A DNA stretch of 64,000 nt, from positions 1,066,535 to 1,130,534 of the forward strand of contig NZ_JH376420.1 in assembly GCF_000233455.1 (NCBI RefSeq), read 5' to 3'. Made by a program: the position numbers and the translations under genes. The first letter of the stretch is position 1, and the number at the start of each line of letters is the position of its first letter. This document shows positions 61,590-64,000 of this stretch, one piece after another. The notes under the pieces are model-generated. The model was not told the DNA's origin and searched no databases. It was given only the letters and a program-made list of their open reading frames with translations. The stretch is from [Clostridium] citroniae WAL-17108 (GTDB taxonomy: Bacteria > Bacillota > Clostridia > Lachnospirales > Lachnospiraceae).

Positions 61590-62161
61590 TTCACAAGGCT
61601 CCCCGTTTCCAGTCTCAGGAGCATTTTCTTCACATCCGTGCCCGCAGCATAGCCGGTAAGGCTTCCGTCAGAGCCCATGACACGGTGGCATGGGATCATG
61701 ATCGAAATAGGGTTATGCCCCACGGCCCCTCCCACTGCCTGGGCCGACATGGTGGTCCTTCCCATCTGTGCGGCCATCTCCTTCGCTATATGGCCGTAAG
61801 TCGTGCTGCCGCCGTATGGGATACGGCACAGGATCTTCCATACCTGCTGTCGGAATTCACTCCCGGACGGTGCCAGGGAAGGCATAAAATCAGGCTCCCT
61901 GCCTCCAAAATATTCCTCCAGCCATGCTCCTGCCTCCCGGAAGATCTCCAGGCTCCCATTCTCCTCATAGAGTTCAGGAACCTCCTTCTGCGGTCTAATC
62001 CTCAAACCTCCCCGCCCATCAGGCTCCAGCATGCCGCGCTCCAATGTGCTCCCAAAATACTTCTGTCCCTGGATCCAAAGTCCTGTTATACTTTTTTCAT
62101 TGCCCGAAAGGGTGAGAATGCCCGCGGGCGAGGGAATCGTACCTATGTATATCATATCCAT
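61586..62161 (-). CDS. ogt: Methylated-DNA-[protein]-cysteine S-methyltransferase
   Basis: The 191-residue protein has the active-site motif IPCHRVMGSDGSLTGYAAG, with the alkyl-acceptor Cys in PCHR, and the HTH region YGGSTTYGHIAKEM. It repairs O6-methylguanine by suicidal transfer. Length fits Ogt/YbaZ-type proteins with an N-terminal domain. It starts behind AAGGAGAGG and overlaps the FliB-like gene. Confidence 0.93.
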   Translation of the reverse strand: MDMIYIGTIPSPAGILTLSGNEKSITGLWIQGQKYFGSTLERGMLEPDGRGGLRIRPQKEVPELYEENGSLEIFREAGAWLEEYFGGREPDFMPSLAPSGSEFRQQVWKILCRIPYGGSTTYGHIAKEMAAQMGRTTMSAQAVGGAVGHNPISIMIPCHRVMGSDGSLTGYAAGTDVKKMLLRLETGSLVK

Positions 62162-62325
62162 ACCTCTCCTTGTAGATTTATGATTCTTTCATTATGGAAA
62201 GCCCCTCCATCCGGGGACCTCCCTGCTGTATATAATTTTACCGCTGCCACCGCAGTATATAAGGGTATTGTACTACGAAACAGCAGTTGTATCCACTACA
62301 AAATAACTTGCGTAAATGTACCCGG

Positions 62326-62354
62326 TTGCATATTCCGCTTGTATGATATATGCT
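62326..62354 (+). promoter_or_regulatory. Possible promoter of the aldo/keto reductase gene
   Basis: TTGCAT, 17 bases, TATGCT. If used, the transcript would have a leader of about 280 bases before the start codon at 62642. Confidence 0.4.
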
Positions 62355-62519
62355 AAAAGACAGGCATTGTGCTCATATTGTAACGATTGGGCGGAAACAG
62401 GAGGTATTTTTCATCCTTCAGCGGCCTTGGGCAGATGTGCATGTCTCCCCGGCACAATGATGCCATGGAAACAGGACAGACGCCGCATCATTCCGCCAAA
62501 GAGAATCAAACACCGGTAC

Positions 62520-62555
62520 CCTCAGTGGACAAGGGGACACGCTTGTCCACTGAGG
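62520..62555 (+). promoter_or_regulatory. Long perfect hairpin in the aldo/keto reductase leader
   Basis: CCTCAGTGGACAAG and CTTGTCCACTGAGG form a 14-bp stem with an 8-base loop, 87 bases before the start codon. No T-run follows, so it may be a regulatory RNA structure or a protein-binding site. The rest of 62162-62641 shows no gene with a supported start. Confidence 0.5.
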
Positions 62556-62641
62556 ATATCATGATACAAGAAAACATCTTCCTTTCCGGCCGTATATTTG
62601 GTATGATACCCTCAATGAACATAAAGGGAAGGAGCCATGAT

Positions 62642-63784
62642 ATGAAATACAGGGAATTAGGAAAAACAGGACTTAAGGTAAGCGAAATCGGATTAGGAGC
62701 GGAATGGCTGGAACGCCACAACGGAGAGGAAATAAAAGAGGTAATCCTGCACTGCGAATCCGCGGGCATCAACATCCTGGACTGCTGGATGTCTGAACCA
62801 AATGTGCGATCCAATATCGGCGCCGCCATACAGGGCCGCCGGGACCGCTGGATCATTCAGGGTCATATTGGATCCACATGGCAGAACGGGCAGTATGTGA
62901 GGACACGGGACCTGGACAAGGCGCAGGCGGCATTTGCCGATCTGCTGGAACGGCTGGACACTGATTATATTGACCTGGGAATGATCCACTTTGTGGACGA
63001 GGAAGCGGAATTTAAGCAGATCATGGAGGGCGAGTTCTACGCATACGCAGAAGAACTGAAAGAAAGGGGCATCATCCGTCACATTGGCATGAGCACCCAC
63101 AATCCTGCTGTTGCAAAGCTGGCAGCGGAATGCGGAAAGATAGAGATGATCCTGTTCAGCATCAATCCGGCCTTTGATATGCTCCCGGCCAGCGAGAATA
63201 TTGATGACTATTTTAAGGAAACTTATGATGAATGCCTGGGTGGAATTGCTCCGGAGCGTGCAGAATTATACAGGATATGTGAACAGAACAATATCGGCAT
63301 CACTGTGATGAAGGGGTACGCGGGCGGGCGCCTGTTCTCAGCTGAGGCATCCCCCTTTGGAGTGGCCCTGACACCGGTGCAGTGCCTTCATTATGCCCTT
63401 ACCAGGCCCGCTGTGGCCAGCGTCCTGGTGGGATATGATACACCGGAACATGTGGATGCAGCCGTGGCCTATGAGACAGCCTCTGAGGAGGAAAAGGATT
63501 ATGCCACCACCTTGTCCCAGGCCCCTGCCCATGCCTACTACGGACAGTGTACCTACTGCGGCCACTGCGCACCCTGTCCTGTGGGGATCGATATTGCCAT
63601 GGTCAACAAGCTCTATGACCTGGCCCTGATGCAGGATACGGTTCCGGCCACCATAAAAGCGCATTATGACAGCCTTTCCTCCAATGGCAGTGACTGCATC
63701 GGGTGCAGGGGCTGCGAGGAGCGATGTCCTTTTGGTGTTCCTGTTTCTGAGCGCATGGTCAGGGCAGGGGAATTATTCCAATAA
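62642..63784 (+). CDS. Aldo/keto reductase with C-terminal 4Fe-4S ferredoxin domain
   Basis: The 380-residue protein begins YRELGKTGLKVSEIGLG, the standard start of the AKR barrel, and has TDYIDLGMIHFVD and RGIIRHIGMSTHN. The usual catalytic Tyr motif (DTA..Y) is replaced by NILDCWMSE, so activity may differ. The C-terminus carries two Cys clusters: CTYCGHCAPCPVGID and CIGCRGCEERCPFG, fitting 4Fe-4S centres. Such AKR-ferredoxin fusions are common in anaerobes and link to electron carriers. The ATG at 62642 follows GGAAGGAG; an upstream extension is rejected. Confidence 0.87.
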   Translation: MKYRELGKTGLKVSEIGLGAEWLERHNGEEIKEVILHCESAGINILDCWMSEPNVRSNIGAAIQGRRDRWIIQGHIGSTWQNGQYVRTRDLDKAQAAFADLLERLDTDYIDLGMIHFVDEEAEFKQIMEGEFYAYAEELKERGIIRHIGMSTHNPAVAKLAAECGKIEMILFSINPAFDMLPASENIDDYFKETYDECLGGIAPERAELYRICEQNNIGITVMKGYAGGRLFSAEASPFGVALTPVQCLHYALTRPAVASVLVGYDTPEHVDAAVAYETASEEEKDYATTLSQAPAHAYYGQCTYCGHCAPCPVGIDIAMVNKLYDLALMQDTVPATIKAHYDSLSSNGSDCIGCRGCEERCPFGVPVSERMVRAGELFQ

Positions 63785-63793
63785 ATATGATGT

Positions 63794-64000
63794 CTATAAT
63801 CTGCTCAACAGATTGTAGGCCGTGATCCCATAGATCAATACGGCCATGCCGGCAAACATGGCCGCGTCACCTTTCCGGCCTTTATCAAGGGATTCCTTTG
63901 CATTGACAAGCAGCGCCAATCCCAGAAATATAAACATAACCGGCAAGGATATATTATAAGGCAGGATTCCTGTCAGCCCCAGGGCTGCAAAAAAGATGGT
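63794..64000 (-). CDS. Partial membrane protein at the window edge
   Basis: A minus-strand frame enters from the right edge and ends with TAG at 63794. Its 68 residues contain two hydrophobic helices (LPVMFIFLGLALLV and AAMFAGMAVLIYGITAY) separated by NAKESLDKGRKGD. It converges with the aldo/keto reductase gene. Family not recognised; the N-terminal part lies outside the window. Confidence 0.6.
   Translation of the reverse strand, partial: TIFFAALGLTGILPYNISLPVMFIFLGLALLVNAKESLDKGRKGDAAMFAGMAVLIYGITAYNLLSRL

Noticed and set aside
62387..62641. Extension of the aldo/keto reductase to 62387
   Set aside because: The AKR fold begins at YRELGKTG right after the ATG at 62642 with a good ribosome site. 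The upstream part has a hairpin and no protein-like sequence.
62356..62641. Metabolite riboswitch in the AKR leader
   Set aside because: I could not match any known riboswitch core. Only a simple hairpin is evident.

Overview
The window comes from a Gram-positive anaerobe of the Clostridia, most likely Lachnospiraceae and plausibly the Enterocloster/Clostridium clostridioforme group. This is inferred from strong AGGAGG ribosome sites, a CIRCE/HrcA heat-shock site, the class 1B PyrD-PyrK pair, LrgAB, PepF, and the mix of AT-rich islands with a GC-richer backbone. I ran no database search. No tRNA, rRNA, CRISPR array or intact insertion sequence was found.

Layout. (1) 1-10.76 kb, plus strand: distal end of a prophage or tail-like element. 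It holds an endolysin-like protein with two half CHAP domains in unusual order, a membrane/coiled-coil protein, a baseplate-like protein, a 1399-residue virion-type protein carrying a complete GH2 glycosidase, and a membrane protein with its own promoter and terminator. (2) 10.76-11.56 kb: an 18-codon hydrophobic peptide gene with promoter, ribosome site and terminator on the minus strand, then the degenerate C-terminus of a tyrosine recombinase. (3) 11.6-24.3 kb, minus strand: a catabolic locus with a VOC protein, RbsB/A/C-type ABC importer, split transketolase, IclR regulator, carbon-nitrogen hydrolase, CoA-acylating aldehyde dehydrogenase, hydantoinase-like amidohydrolase and NAD-dependent epimerase. 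A frameshifted GntR gene is divergent, with two matching palindromes between. (4) 24.3-33.35 kb: degenerate small genes, an XRE regulator, and a minus-strand operon encoding an Hsp70-like protein with an RCC1-like C-terminal half, a HerA/FtsK-like ATPase, a membrane-anchored protein, a C39-like cysteine peptidase and an unknown protein. This operon is the best candidate for an undescribed system. (5) 33.4-41.4 kb: two adjacent sodium:solute symporters, a thiolase-like protein lacking catalytic Cys and His, a normal thiolase, an ABM-domain protein and a two-subunit CoA-transferase, with a divergent TetR gene. (6) 41.4-43.3 kb: small genes and relics ending in a 12-bp tandem repeat where base composition changes sharply.

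(7) 43.3-64.0 kb is GC-richer housekeeping DNA: pyrD/pyrK/pyrF, a methyltransferase, a deletion junction of two gene fragments, a nucleoside phosphorylase, CIRCE-controlled hsp20, a YtcJ-like amidohydrolase, a phospholipase D-like protein, a MATE exporter, pepF, lrgAB, a GNAT protein, a small alarmone synthetase, Mrp/NBP35 ATPase, a FliB-like protein, an alkyltransferase and an aldo/keto reductase with a ferredoxin-like tail.

How the genes may work together. Regions 3 and 5 look like import-plus-catabolism modules with local regulators: a ribose-type solute plus ring-opening and decarbamoylating enzymes in region 3, and 3-oxoacid activation and thiolysis in region 5. Region 4 looks like a cargo island. 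Hsp70 and HerA ATPases next to a protease and a membrane anchor suggest a regulated conflict, secretion or stress machine, but its function is unknown.
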